64,000 nucleotides of DNA, taken from contig NZ_JAHWCI010000006.1 in the NCBI RefSeq assembly GCF_019550915.1, positions 620,001 to 684,000 of the forward strand, written 5' to 3'. Position numbers and translations under genes: made by a program. Origin of the DNA: Mumia sp. zg.B17. Lineage in GTDB: Bacteria; Actinomycetota; Actinomycetes; Propionibacteriales; Nocardioidaceae. The stretch's first letter is position 1, and each line of letters begins with the position of its first letter. Shown in pieces: positions 25,988 to 37,474 of this stretch. Below the pieces are notes generated by a model. It saw nothing but the letters and a program-made list of their open reading frames with translations. It did no database searches and was not told the DNA's origin.

Positions 25988-26914
25988 TCAGCCTGCGGAC
26001 TCCGCCAGGTCGACGACCTCCCGCGCGCAGCCCCACGACAGCGTCACCCCGGCGCCGCCGTGGCCATAGCAGTGGACGACCGGGCTCGCCCCATCGCGCT
26101 CCTCCCGCTCCACACGCACGCTCGGCCGTGCCGGCCTCAACCCGACCCGTACGCCCAGCACCGGGGCACCCTGGAGCTGCGGCACCACCGCGCCGGCCCG
26201 CGCGAGGATGGCGGCAGTGTCAGCGTCGCGCGGTGCGAGGTCCCACACGTCGAGCTCGCTCGTGCCGCCCACGACGACGTCCTCGCCGCGAGGGACGACG
26301 TACGTCAGACCGCTGGGTCCGTCGGCGAGGAGCACGTCGTCGACGCCCGGCACCGGCGCCAGGCGTACGACTTGACCACGGATCGGCACGGTCGTCGGGT
26401 CCGCGGCGAGGAGGCGACTCCCGAGTCCGGAGGCGTTCACGACCACGTCGGCCCCACGTGGCAGCGCGGGCAGCGCCATCCGCGTCAGCGTGCCACCGTT
26501 CTCGGCGAGCCGGCGTACGAGGTAGTCGAGATAGGTCGGCATGTGGGCCACGAGACCGTCGAACGCCCACCCCGCACCGAAGCCCTCCGGCACCTCGGCG
26601 AGCGTGTGGAGCGAGGGGACCGCGTCGGCCCACCAAGGGCGAGAGGCGGGATCGGCGACGAGCTCGGTCGACCGCCGTCTCCTCACCCCTGACGAACCGG
26701 GGAGCGCCGCCATCACCTCGTACGTCCGTCGCGACCACTCGAGCACGCGGTCGGCCGGGTGCACGAGAGAGGGGTGCCAGCAGGCGGCGGCGATCGCGGA
26801 CGTGGTCTCCTGCGGCAGGTCGCGTGCGAGCACGTCGACCTGGTGGCCACGCTCGGCCGCCACCACGGCGCAGGTCAGCCCCGTGACCCCGGCTCCCACG
26901 ACCAGCACACGCAC
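25988..26914 (-). CDS. FAD-dependent D-amino-acid oxidase family protein
   Basis: A 308-residue DAO-type flavoprotein. The N-terminal dinucleotide-binding motif is VLVVGAGVTGLTCAVVAAERG. Further family blocks are the ACWHPSLVHPADRVLEWSRRTY segment, DVVVNASGLGSRLL, YVVPRGEDVVVGGTSELD, the catalytic-arginine region GLRPARPSVRVE and the C-terminal YGHGGAGVTLSWG. It oxidises a D-amino acid to the 2-oxo acid, ammonia and hydrogen peroxide; the substrate cannot be told. GTG start at 26914. The ferritin gene begins upstream on the same strand, 16 bp away, which could help control iron in the presence of peroxide. Confidence 0.92.
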   Translation of the reverse strand: MRVLVVGAGVTGLTCAVVAAERGHQVDVLARDLPQETTSAIAAACWHPSLVHPADRVLEWSRRTYEVMAALPGSSGVRRRRSTELVADPASRPWWADAVPSLHTLAEVPEGFGAGWAFDGLVAHMPTYLDYLVRRLAENGGTLTRMALPALPRGADVVVNASGLGSRLLAADPTTVPIRGQVVRLAPVPGVDDVLLADGPSGLTYVVPRGEDVVVGGTSELDVWDLAPRDADTAAILARAGAVVPQLQGAPVLGVRVGLRPARPSVRVEREERDGASPVVHCYGHGGAGVTLSWGCAREVVDLAESAG

Positions 26915-26930
26915 GCGCCCACCCCCGGCG

Positions 26931-27455
26931 TCAGGCTCCGGCGACCGGTGGGGCCGTGGGATCGGCCGCCTCCGGCTTCTCCTCGCGCGCCACCCAGTGC
27001 TCGATGGCCTCGAGGTCCTCAGAGGAGCGCGTGACGACGGCGAGAAGGTCGCTCATCTTGGAGTTCTCCTCCACCTGCTCCTTGATGAACCACTGCATGA
27101 ACTGGTCCGAGGCGAAGTCGTTCTCGTCTCGCGCCACCCGGGTCAGCTCGTTGATCTGCTCGGTGACCCGCTTCTCCTGGGCCAGCGCCAGCGCCACCGG
27201 CGCGACGACATCGGCGAAGTCGTTGGTGGGATCGGCGACGCCCGGGATGCGTACGGGGGCGTCCGCGTCGAGCAGGTACTGCACCATCATCATCGCGTGG
27301 TCGCGCTCCTCGACGGCCTGCTGGAAGAACAGCGACGCCATGCGGGGCATGGTGAGCCCGTCGTAGTAGCAGGCGATCGCCACGTACTGCTGATGCGCCG
27401 CGAACTCGTGACCGACCTGCTCGTTGAGCAACGCCGCGAACTTCTCCGATGCCAT
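26931..27455 (-). CDS. Ferritin (non-heme, BfrB-like)
   Basis: A 174-residue ferritin subunit, the 24-mer iron store and ferroxidase. The start ATG 27455 gives MASEKFAALLNEQVGHEFAA. Ferroxidase-site residues appear in EQVGHEFAAHQQYVAIACYY and QAVEERDHAMMMVQYLL (E-x-x-H), then EQINELTRVARDE and QWFIKEQVEENSKM. Length and the C-terminal extension rich in Ala/Pro match actinobacterial BfrB-type ferritins. It lies immediately upstream of the amino-acid oxidase gene and is probably co-transcribed. Confidence 0.94.
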   Translation of the reverse strand: MASEKFAALLNEQVGHEFAAHQQYVAIACYYDGLTMPRMASLFFQQAVEERDHAMMMVQYLLDADAPVRIPGVADPTNDFADVVAPVALALAQEKRVTEQINELTRVARDENDFASDQFMQWFIKEQVEENSKMSDLLAVVTRSSEDLEAIEHWVAREEKPEAADPTAPPVAGA

Positions 27456-27578
27456 GACTGCACTCCTCGCTGCGGCCTCCGACCCTCTGTCGTCTGCCTC
27501 ACCCCCGACGCTAGTGCGAGCGGGAGCGGGCATCCAGCAAGGACTGGCTAGCCTTCGGAGGCGCAGGTGCAGGCGGCG

Positions 27579-29591
27579 TCAGTCGAGATCGTTCGCGCGC
27601 CGGATGACGTCGACGATGTCGTCCATGATCTGCGTCATCCCGTAGTCCTTCGGCGTGTACACCGCGGCCACACCGGCCTCGCGCAGCCGGCGTGCGTCCG
27701 ACTCGGGGATGATGCCGCCGACGACGACCGGTACGTCACCGACGCCGGCCGCGCGGAGCTGCTCGAGCACATCCGGCACGAGCTCCATGTGCGACCCGGA
27801 GAGGATCGAGAGCCCGATGCAGTCGACGTCCTCGTCCACCGCGGCGGCGACGATCTGGGACGGCGTCAGCCGGATCCCCTGGTAGACGACCTCGAAACCG
27901 GCGTCACGCGCGCGCACGGCGATCTGCTCGGCCCCGTTGGAGTGCCCGTCGAGCCCGGGCTTGCCGACCAGCAGGCGAAGACGTCCGCCGAGCTCCTGGC
28001 CCGTCGCCCGCACGCGCTCGCGCACGGCCGTGAGCTCGGATCCGCCCTCGCTCATGCCCACCACTCCCGTCACTCCGGTCGGTGCACGGAACTCACCGAA
28101 GACCTCCCGCAGAGCACCGGCCCACTCACCCGTCGTCACTCCGGCACGCGCGCAGACCAGCGTCGCGTCCATGAGGTTGGCGTCGGTCTTGGCGTCGGCA
28201 CGGAGCCGCTCGAGAGCCTCGGCGACCTCCGACTCGTCGCGCTGGCCACGCCACGCGGCGACGCGCTCGATCGCGCTCGCCTCGGCGAGCGGGTCAGCGG
28301 TCTGGATCGCCGCGTCGAGGTCGGCCGTCAGCGGCGACTCCTCGGTCTCCTTCCAGGCGTTGACCCCCACCACGAGCTGGTCGCCGGCCTCGATCTTGGC
28401 GCGCCTCGCCGCGTGCGAGGCGACCAGCGCCTGCTTCATGTAGCCCGACTCGACCGCCGCCACCGCGCCGCCCATGGCCTGGACGCGATCGATCTCCTCC
28501 TTGGCGCCAGCGACCAGCTCGGCGACCTTCGCCTCGATCACGTGACTGCCCTCGAAGATGTCGTCGTACTCGAGGAGGTCGGACTCGTAGGCGAGCACCT
28601 GCTGGAGTCGCAGCGACCACTGCTGGTCCCACGGGCGCGGGAGACCGAGGGCCTCGTTCCACGCAGGGAGCTGGATCGCGCGCGCACGGGCGTCCTTGCT
28701 CAGGCTCACCCCGAGCATCTCCAGCACGATGCGCTGCACGTTGTTCTCGGGCTGCGCCTCGGTGAGCCCGAGGGAGTTGACCTGGACGCCGTAGCGGAAC
28801 CGGCGCATCTTCGGGTCCTGCACGCCGTACCGCTCGCGGGTGATCTCGTCCCACAGCCGGCCGAAGGCGCGCATCTTGCACGTCTCCTCGACGAACCGCA
28901 CCCCGGCGTTGACGAAGAACGAGATCCGACCGACGACCTTCTCGAACTCCTCCGGTGGCACCTGACCGGCGTCGCGGACGGCATCCAGCACGGCGATCGC
29001 GGTCGACAGGGCGTACGCGAGCTCCTGCACCGGGGTAGCGCCGGCCTCCTGCAGGTGGTAGCTGCAGATGTTGAGCGGGTTCCACCTCGGCATGGTGACG
29101 ACCGTGTAGGCGATCATGTCGGTCGTCAGCCGGATCGACGCCTCCGGCGGGAAGACGTACGTCCCGCGCGACAGGTACTCCTTGATGATGTCGTTCTGCG
29201 TGGTCCCGGCGAGCTGCCCGACCCACTCCTGCGGGTCTTCGCCGGCGTCGTGCGCCTGCTCCTCGGCGACGACCTGATACATCGCGAGGAGCCACATCGC
29301 CGTCGCGTTGATCGTCATCGAGGTGTTCATCGTCTTCAACGGGATCCCGTCGAAGAGACGGCGCATCTCGCCGAGGTCGGGGATCGGCACGCCGACCTTG
29401 CCCACCTCTCCCCGGCTCAGCTCGTGGTCGGGGTCGTAGCCCGTCTGGGTCGGGAGGTCGAAGGCGACCGACAAACCGGTCTGCCCCTTGGCGAGGTTGC
29501 GTCGATAGAGCGCGTTGGAGTCCGTCGCCGAGGAGTGTCCGGCGTACGTGCGCATCACCCAGGGGCGATCACGGTGGGTCGAGTCGGCCAT
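27579..29591 (-). CDS. meaA: Ethylmalonyl-CoA mutase MeaA (B12-dependent acyl-CoA mutase)
   Basis: A 670-residue single-chain mutase: an N-terminal TIM-barrel substrate domain (LSVAFDLPTQTGYDPDHEL, then MNTSMTINATAMW) and a C-terminal cobalamin domain (~545-670) with DxHxxG as D548, H550 and G553 in GLDGHSNGAEQ. Length and wording match MeaA/Ecm, which turns ethylmalonyl-CoA into methylsuccinyl-CoA, rather than the larger methylmalonyl-CoA mutase; Ccr in the same window agrees. The ATG at 29591 lies just 7 bases after a -10-like TAACCT, so the mRNA is probably leaderless. MeaB, Mce and the adenosyltransferase PduO are encoded nearby. Confidence 0.93.
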   Translation of the reverse strand: MADSTHRDRPWVMRTYAGHSSATDSNALYRRNLAKGQTGLSVAFDLPTQTGYDPDHELSRGEVGKVGVPIPDLGEMRRLFDGIPLKTMNTSMTINATAMWLLAMYQVVAEEQAHDAGEDPQEWVGQLAGTTQNDIIKEYLSRGTYVFPPEASIRLTTDMIAYTVVTMPRWNPLNICSYHLQEAGATPVQELAYALSTAIAVLDAVRDAGQVPPEEFEKVVGRISFFVNAGVRFVEETCKMRAFGRLWDEITRERYGVQDPKMRRFRYGVQVNSLGLTEAQPENNVQRIVLEMLGVSLSKDARARAIQLPAWNEALGLPRPWDQQWSLRLQQVLAYESDLLEYDDIFEGSHVIEAKVAELVAGAKEEIDRVQAMGGAVAAVESGYMKQALVASHAARRAKIEAGDQLVVGVNAWKETEESPLTADLDAAIQTADPLAEASAIERVAAWRGQRDESEVAEALERLRADAKTDANLMDATLVCARAGVTTGEWAGALREVFGEFRAPTGVTGVVGMSEGGSELTAVRERVRATGQELGGRLRLLVGKPGLDGHSNGAEQIAVRARDAGFEVVYQGIRLTPSQIVAAAVDEDVDCIGLSILSGSHMELVPDVLEQLRAAGVGDVPVVVGGIIPESDARRLREAGVAAVYTPKDYGMTQIMDDIVDVIRRANDLD

Positions 29592-29598
29592 GCGGCTT

Positions 29599-29627
29599 AG
29601 GTTAGTTCCTCGTGACCGACGAGTAAC
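29599..29627 (-). promoter_or_regulatory. Candidate leaderless meaA promoter with TTAC-N6-GTAA-type operator
   Basis: On the minus strand GTTACT (29627-29622), 17 bases and TAACCT (29604-29599) form a -35/-10 pair; the start codon follows 7 bases later. The element TGACCGACGAGTAA (29613-29626), one mismatch from the palindrome, covers the -35 and the spacer. Confidence 0.5.
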
Positions 29628-29653
29628 ACCCACGTGAGCGGAGTCACGTGGGT
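29628..29653. promoter_or_regulatory. Perfect 10-bp inverted repeat with CRP-like core
   Basis: ACCCACGTGA (29628-29637) and TCACGTGGGT (29644-29653) are perfect inverse repeats around a 6-base spacer. The core GTGA-N6-TCAC (29634-29647) fits the CRP half-site consensus; the outer parts give two CACGTG hexamers. It lies between divergent meaA and a small membrane-protein gene, directly upstream of the meaA operator. Confidence 0.6.
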
Positions 29654-29686
29654 CACATCCTCCGCCAAGAGGTGCACACTGAAGAC

Positions 29687-30010
29687 ATGACCAACAGCGG
29701 CTCGGTGGTGGACTATCTCTTCGTCCCGCTGTTCACTCTGCTCGCCATCGGCGGCCTGGCGCTGATCCTGAGGTGGGCGCACTCGCCCGGCAAGCGCATC
29801 CGCCTCCCCTCGTACGGGATGCTCGTGCCCGTGGCACGCTGCAAGGACCAGCATGGCGCCGACGTCACGGCGCAACGGCTGCGCGCCCGTGGCGTCCGCG
29901 CGAACGTCGCCCACGACGAGATACGGGGCTGGCTGGTGCTCGCCTGGAAGACCCAGGCCGACGTAGCCCGGGCCTGGATCGCGGAGGGTCAGCGTCCCCA
30001 GCGCCCGTGA
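29687..30010 (+). CDS. Small membrane-anchored protein
   Basis: A 107-residue protein from ATG 29687. One membrane helix near the N-terminus (YLFVPLFTLLAIGGLALILR) is followed by a cytosolic domain of ~65 residues: YGMLVPVARCKDQHGADVTA, then RLRARGVRANVAHDEIRGWL and VLAWKTQADVARAWI. This pattern is a recurrent actinobacterial hypothetical family; no function is known. It is divergent from meaA and shares its upstream palindrome. A 21-bp repeat array begins exactly at its stop codon. Confidence 0.75.
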   Translation: MTNSGSVVDYLFVPLFTLLAIGGLALILRWAHSPGKRIRLPSYGMLVPVARCKDQHGADVTAQRLRARGVRANVAHDEIRGWLVLAWKTQADVARAWIAEGQRPQRP

Positions 30011-30076
30011 CCCCCTCTTTCGCTCGCGGGTCGCCCTCTGGAGGCCGCGGGTCACCCTCTTTCGCTCGCGGGTCAC
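30008..30076 (+). repeat. Three tandem 21-bp repeats upstream of the cobalamin adenosyltransferase
   Basis: Units at 30008-30028, 30029-30049 and 30050-30070, then a partial GGTCAC. The unit begins GGTCACCCTCT and ends CGCTCGCG; the middle unit differs (CTGGAGGCCGCG). The first unit contains the TGA of the preceding gene. A related array in inverse orientation follows the adenosyltransferase gene. Confidence 0.85.
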
Positions 30077-30098
30077 GGCGCCGACATAGGGTGTCGCC

Positions 30099-30671
30099 AT
30101 GGTCAACCTCACCCGCATCTACACCCGCACCGGCGATGACGGGACGACACGGCTCGTCGACATGAGCAAGACCTCCAAGCTCGACCTGCGCCTGATCGCG
30201 TACGCCGACACCGACGAGCTCAACAGCCAGCTGGGCTTCGCTCGCTCGCTCGGGACGCTCGACGACGACGTCGACGCGGTGCTCGCGCGGGTGCAGAACG
30301 ATCTGTTCGACGTCGGCGCGGACCTCGGTGCCCCGGTGGTCGAGAATCCGGAGTACCCGCAGCTTCGGGTCGAGCCGGACTACGTGGACCGGCTGGAGGG
30401 CTGGTGCGACCACTACAACGAGCAGATCGAGTCGCTCCGCTCCTTCATTCTCCCCGGGGGCACCCCGGCGGCGTCGGTCCTCCATATCGCCCGTACGGTG
30501 TGCCGCCGCTCCGAGCGCAGCGCCTGGGCGGCGATCGGGGAGCACGGCGAGACGATGAACGTCCTTACCGCGAAGTACCTCAACCGGCTGTCGGACCTGT
30601 TGTTCATCCTCGCCCGCTACGCCAACCGCGAGGCCGGCGACGTGCTCTGGGTGCCCGGCGGCGAGCGCTGA
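30099..30671 (+). CDS. pduO: Cob(I)yrinic acid a,c-diamide adenosyltransferase (PduO type)
   Basis: A 190-residue PduO-type ATP:cob(I)alamin adenosyltransferase that makes adenosylcobalamin, the cofactor of MeaA. ATG 30099. The ATP-binding N-terminus is TRIYTRTGDDGTTRLVDMSK. Other conserved blocks are DELNSQLGFARSL, VQNDLFDVGADLG, FILPGGTPAASVLHIARTVCRRSER and the C-terminal YLNRLSDLLFILARYANRE. The R-x-x-R-R-S-E-R section belongs to the active site. Flanked on both sides by 21-bp repeats in opposite orientation. Gene order with the ATP synthase operon and DUF2550 is shared with mycobacteria. Confidence 0.96.
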   Translation: MVNLTRIYTRTGDDGTTRLVDMSKTSKLDLRLIAYADTDELNSQLGFARSLGTLDDDVDAVLARVQNDLFDVGADLGAPVVENPEYPQLRVEPDYVDRLEGWCDHYNEQIESLRSFILPGGTPAASVLHIARTVCRRSERSAWAAIGEHGETMNVLTAKYLNRLSDLLFILARYANREAGDVLWVPGGER

Positions 30672-30673
30672 CC

Positions 30674-30745
30674 GACCCGCGGACGCCAGAGAGTGACCCG
30701 CGGACGCCAGAGAGTGACCCGCGAGCGGCAGGAAGTGACCCGCGG
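30674..30745 (-). repeat. Three tandem 21-bp repeats downstream of the adenosyltransferase (inverse orientation)
   Basis: Units at 30674-30694, 30695-30715 and 30716-30736, beginning GACCCGCGGACGCC; the first two are identical. The reverse complement matches the upstream array's outer unit at 16 of 21 positions. A further partial GACCCGCGG follows at 30737, next to the DUF2550 stop codon. Confidence 0.85.
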
Positions 30746-31210
30746 TCAGATGACGTTGTTGACCTCGCGCCCGGGGGGCGAGGACTCGAGCCACGCGAGC
30801 AGCCCGGTCAGGGCCTGCGGGCTCAGTGCGAGCTGGATCGGGACGCCCCCGTCGAGCATGCACTCGACGATCGTGTTGCCGGCGTGCAGCGCGTAGGTCT
30901 CCGAGCCCACCGGCCGGCGGCGGCGCTCGACCTCCACGTGCCCGCGCTCGAAGCGCAGGACCGGGCGTGGTGAGAACGAGAACGTCCGGAACCACTCGAG
31001 ATAGCTGTCGTTGTAGCGGCCGATCCCGAGGGTCCAGCCACGCGGGTCGCCCTCGTCACGAGTGGACTCCGGACGACGGTTGACGCTCAGGTCGAAGGTG
31101 CTGCCACCGCGGGCCAGCACCCGACGCCGTCCGGCGAGCGCCAGCACGGCCAGGACCGCCAGGCCCAGAAGCACGCCGAGGGAGTCGAGCACCCACAACC
31201 AGACCGGCAT
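30746..31210 (-). CDS. DUF2550 domain-containing protein
   Basis: A 154-residue membrane-anchored protein with one N-terminal helix (LDSLGVLLGLAVLAVLALAG) and a DUF2550 domain: GRRRVLARGGSTFDLSVNRR, GWTLGIGRYNDSYLEWFRTF and SLSP-type RPVLRFERGHVEVERRRRP. DUF2550 genes follow atpC in many actinobacteria (for example M. tuberculosis Rv1312), as here, 47 bp after atpC on the same strand. No function is established; the conserved position suggests co-transcription with the ATP synthase genes. Confidence 0.92.
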   Translation of the reverse strand: MPVWLWVLDSLGVLLGLAVLAVLALAGRRRVLARGGSTFDLSVNRRPESTRDEGDPRGWTLGIGRYNDSYLEWFRTFSFSPRPVLRFERGHVEVERRRRPVGSETYALHAGNTIVECMLDGGVPIQLALSPQALTGLLAWLESSPPGREVNNVI

Positions 31211-31257
31211 GTGTGCCCTCCTCCCTCGGCGACTACGTCAGGATTCTTCGGACGACC

Positions 31258-31650
31258 TCAGGACGCCATCTCGACCGCACGGATGCGGGCTTCGAGACGA
31301 CGGACTTCTTCAGCGGCCTCGTCGTCGTCCACGCCTGCGGACTTGATCCGGGAGAGGTCGTTCTTGGCCCGCTCGAGGTCGATGTCGTGCGACATCACCG
31401 CGCTCTCGGCCAGGATCGACACCCGGTCCATGGCGACCGAGAGGAAGCCGGCGTCGACAGCCGCGACCCAGGTCTCCTTGTCCTCGGTGTCGATCTCGAC
31501 GACGCCGTCGGCCAGCAACGACATCACCGGGGCATGCCCGGGGAGGATGCCGATGTCACCGTCGAGCGTGCGTGCGAGCAGCGACGTCGCCTCGCCCGAC
31601 CACAGCAGCCGGTCGGCGCTGACGAGCTCGACGTGCAGTGTGCCTGCCAT
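31258..31650 (-). CDS. atpC: ATP synthase F1 subunit epsilon
   Basis: A 130-residue epsilon subunit, part of the central stalk and regulator of ATP hydrolysis. The N-terminal beta-sandwich is clear: LHVELVSADRLLWSGEATSL, GDIGILPGHAPVMSLLADGV and FLSVAMDRVSILAESAV. The C-terminal helical hairpin is present. ATG 31650, 31 bp after the atpD stop. Last ATP synthase gene of the operon. Confidence 0.97.
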   Translation of the reverse strand: MAGTLHVELVSADRLLWSGEATSLLARTLDGDIGILPGHAPVMSLLADGVVEIDTEDKETWVAAVDAGFLSVAMDRVSILAESAVMSHDIDLERAKNDLSRIKSAGVDDDEAAEEVRRLEARIRAVEMAS

Positions 31651-31681
31651 CAGAGGACTCCTTCTCTACGAACGTGCCGGG

Positions 31682-34058
<2,377 letters not shown>

Positions 34059-34064
34059 GAGAGG

Positions 34065-35702
34065 TCAGCCTCGCTTCTGCGTGACGATCTGCTCCTGCGC
34101 GACGTCCTCGTCGGCGAGAGCCTCGTGCTCTTCCTTGCCCGGCTTGATCGAGCCCCCGGTGCTGGTCTCGAACTGGTCGGCGAACGTGTCGTACGCCGAG
34201 TCGAGCGAGCCCGCGGTGTCGTCGTCGAACTTGCCCGACTCACGGATCGTGTCCAGGATGCCCGGCTCGCTGCGTCGCAGGTAGTCGAGGAACTCGGACT
34301 CGAAGCGCTGGACGTCCTCGACCGGGACGCGGTCGAGCTTGCCGGTCGTGCCCGCCCACAGCGAGACGACCTGGTCCTCGGCCGGGAACGGCTCGTACTG
34401 GCCCTGCCGGAACAGCGCCATCAGCCGCTCGCCGCGCGCCAGCTGCTGCTTCGAGGCGGCGTCGAGGTCGGAGGCGAACATCGCGAACGCCTCCATCGCG
34501 CGGTACTGCGCGAGCTCGACCTTGATCGAGCCGGTGACGGCCTTCATCGACTTCAGCATCGCCGCGCTGCCGACCCGCGACACCGAGATGCCGACGTCGA
34601 CGGCGGGACGCTGGTTGGAGTTGAAGAGGTCCGACTGCAGGAAGATCTGGCCGTCGGTGATCGAGATGACGTTGGTCGGGATGTAGGCCGACACGTCGTT
34701 GGCCTTCGTCTCGACGATCGGCAGGCCGGTCATCGACCCCGCACCGAGCTCGTCCGAGAGCTTCGCGCAGCGCTCGAGCAGCCGGCTGTGGAGGTAGAAG
34801 ACGTCACCCGGGTATGCCTCGCGGCCCGGCGGGCGGCGGAGCAGCAGCGACACGGCGCGGTAGGCCTCGGCCTGCTTGGAGAGGTCGTCGAAGATGATGA
34901 GGACGTGCTTGCCCTCGTACATCCACTGCTGGCCGATGGCCGAGCCGGTGTAGGGGGCGAGGTACTTGAAGCCGGCCGAGTCCGACGCGGGAGCCGCGAC
35001 GATCGACGTGTACTCCAGGGCGCCGGCCTCCTCGAGCGCGGAGCGCACCGAGGCGATCGTCGAGCCCTTCTGGCCGATGGCGACGTAGATGCAGCGGACC
35101 TGCTTGGTCGGGTCGCCGGTCTCCCAGAACTGCTTCTGGTTGATGATCGTGTCGATCGCGATCGCGGTCTTGCCGGTCTGGCGGTCGCCGATGATCAGCT
35201 GACGCTGGCCGCGGCCGATCGGGGTCATCGAGTCGATGGCCTTGATGCCGGTCATCAGCGGCTCGTGGACGCTCTTGCGCTCGACCACCGACGGTGCCTG
35301 GAGCTCAAGGGCACGACGTGCGGAGGTCTCCACCTCGCCGAGGCCGTCGATCGGGTTGCCGAGCGGGTCGACGACGCGCCCGAGGTAGCCGTCACCGACC
35401 GGGACGGAGAGGACCTGACCGGTCCGCTTGACCTTCTGCCCCTCCTCGATGCCGGAGAACTCGCCGAGGATGACGACACCGATCTGGCGCACGTCGAGGT
35501 TCAGGGCGAGGCCGAGCGTGCCGTCCTCGAACTCGAGCAGCTCGTTGGCCATCGTCGACGGCAGGCCCTCGACACGGGCGATGCCGTCCATCGCCTCAGC
35601 GACGGTGCCGATCTCCTCGGTCGTCGCCTGGGGCTTGTAGTCGCTGACGAACTGCTGGAGCGCGTCGCGAATGTCGTCGGGACGGATCGTGAGCTCCGCC
35701 AT
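34065..35702 (-). CDS. atpA: ATP synthase F1 subunit alpha
   Basis: A 545-residue regulatory subunit. P-loop [35 protein letters not shown] and the signature [16 protein letters not shown] are all present. The C-terminal extension ([20 protein letters not shown]) is longer than in E. coli, as is usual in actinobacteria, where it limits ATP hydrolysis. ATG 35702. Confidence 0.98.
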   Translation of the reverse strand: MAELTIRPDDIRDALQQFVSDYKPQATTEEIGTVAEAMDGIARVEGLPSTMANELLEFEDGTLGLALNLDVRQIGVVILGEFSGIEEGQKVKRTGQVLSVPVGDGYLGRVVDPLGNPIDGLGEVETSARRALELQAPSVVERKSVHEPLMTGIKAIDSMTPIGRGQRQLIIGDRQTGKTAIAIDTIINQKQFWETGDPTKQVRCIYVAIGQKGSTIASVRSALEEAGALEYTSIVAAPASDSAGFKYLAPYTGSAIGQQWMYEGKHVLIIFDDLSKQAEAYRAVSLLLRRPPGREAYPGDVFYLHSRLLERCAKLSDELGAGSMTGLPIVETKANDVSAYIPTNVISITDGQIFLQSDLFNSNQRPAVDVGISVSRVGSAAMLKSMKAVTGSIKVELAQYRAMEAFAMFASDLDAASKQQLARGERLMALFRQGQYEPFPAEDQVVSLWAGTTGKLDRVPVEDVQRFESEFLDYLRRSEPGILDTIRESGKFDDDTAGSLDSAYDTFADQFETSTGGSIKPGKEEHEALADEDVAQEQIVTQKRG

Positions 35703-35768
35703 GTCAGTGCCTGCCTTCTTCTCGATCGTGCTGGGGAAGTTCTCGGGAGGGGTGTGTGGGGGCCATCG

Positions 35769-36577
35769 TCAGCCGACGAGAGCCCGTCGCGCGTCGGCGA
35801 GCCGCGTCTGGATCGTGGAGTCGATCCGCTCACCCGCGATCTCGACGGACAGGCCGCCGATCACCGACGGGTCCACGGTGACGTCCACGTGTACGTCTCG
35901 ACCGTACTTGCGGGCCAAGGCTCCAGCCAAACGCTGCTTCTCGTCGGCGTCCAGCGCGTACGCGGTGACGACACGGGCCTGGAGCCGACCCTCGCGGGAG
36001 ATGGCGTCCTCGGCGAAGGCGACCAGGGTCTCCTCGTAGCCGTGCTTGCGCATCGCCACGGCCTGGCGGGCCAGGGCCAGCGACACGTCGTCGACCTGCC
36101 CGTCGAGCAGGCGCGCGACGATGTCGCGACGGCCCTCGACCGAGGCCGCCCGGTCGTTGAGCGTCCGACGCAGCTGCGGGTCGTCGATGACCACCCGCGA
36201 GAACGCGAACAGGGTGTCCGCGACCGTGTCGAGCGTGCCCCGCTGGTCGGCCGTGGACAGCACCGCCTGGACACCTGCCAGCTCGAGGGCGTCGGCGAGG
36301 TCGCGGGCGCGGCTCCACCGACCGCGCACGGCGGCGACGGCCACGTCCAGCGCCCCCGTACCGATCTTGTCGGCGAACAGCGTCCGGACCAGGCCGGCCT
36401 TGGCGTCCGACTCCGTCGCCGGGTCCGACAGCACCCGGCGCAGGACCGGGTTGGTGTCGAGCGCGGCGACCACCGCGAACACCTCGGCACCGACGGTGAC
36501 GCCCTGGGCGCCGTCGGCGGTCGACCCGCCCACGGTCTCGAGGACCTGGGCGAGCGAGGTTGCCGAGACGCCGCGCA

Positions 36578-36578
<1 letters not shown>
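35769..36578 (-). CDS. atpH: ATP synthase F1 subunit delta
   Basis: A 269-residue delta (OSCP-like) subunit that joins F1 to the peripheral stalk. The C-terminal ~180 residues carry the family pattern, e.g. VLRRVLSDPATESDAKAGLV and RVVTAYALDADEKQRLAGAL ending GGLSVEIAGERIDSTIQTRL. The N-terminus is extended relative to E. coli delta but not fused to a complete b subunit as in mycobacteria. Its ATG overlaps the atpF stop by one base (TGATG). Confidence 0.94.
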
Positions 36579-37132
<554 letters not shown>

Positions 37133-37168
37133 TCATCAGGGATGGTCGGTGGAACGCCGTGGCGTCCG

Positions 37169-37375
37169 TCAGTTAAGGACGAAGGCGAGCGCGATGCCGA
37201 TGATGGCGAGCGCTTCGGCGAGCGCGAAGCCGAGGATCGCGATGGTCTGGAGGCGCGACTGCGCCTCGGGCTGACGGGCGACGCCGTTGATGTACGCGGC
37301 GAAGATGAGGCCGATGCCGACGCCCGGGCCAATCGCAGCCAGGCCGTAGCCGATCATGTTGAGGGAGCCGCTCAC
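37169..37375 (-). CDS. atpE: ATP synthase Fo subunit c
   Basis: A 68-residue hairpin of two membrane helices forming the rotor ring. GTG 37375 with AAAGGA upstream. Helix 1 contains [20 protein letters not shown]; the polar loop is ARQPEAQ; helix 2 contains the proton-binding glutamate in [17 protein letters not shown]. Length is normal for actinobacteria. Confidence 0.98.
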   Translation of the reverse strand: MSGSLNMIGYGLAAIGPGVGIGLIFAAYINGVARQPEAQSRLQTIAILGFALAEALAIIGIALAFVLN

Positions 37376-37474
37376 GGCTGTTCCTTTCGTCGTGACGCTG
37401 GTTTGCGTCGCTGTGGTGAACCCATCGGGGGGTTCGCTACGGGTTCGGTATGAAGTTGTCGGTCAGGTGGTGGA

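Noticed and set aside
29592-29686. A cobalamin riboswitch before meaA
   Set aside because: The gap to the divergent gene is only 95 bp and the promoter is almost at the ATG, leaving no leader for a ~200-nt riboswitch.
30008-30745. Repeats around pduO as a CRISPR array
   Set aside because: The units are 21 bp with no spacers between them, and no cas genes are near.
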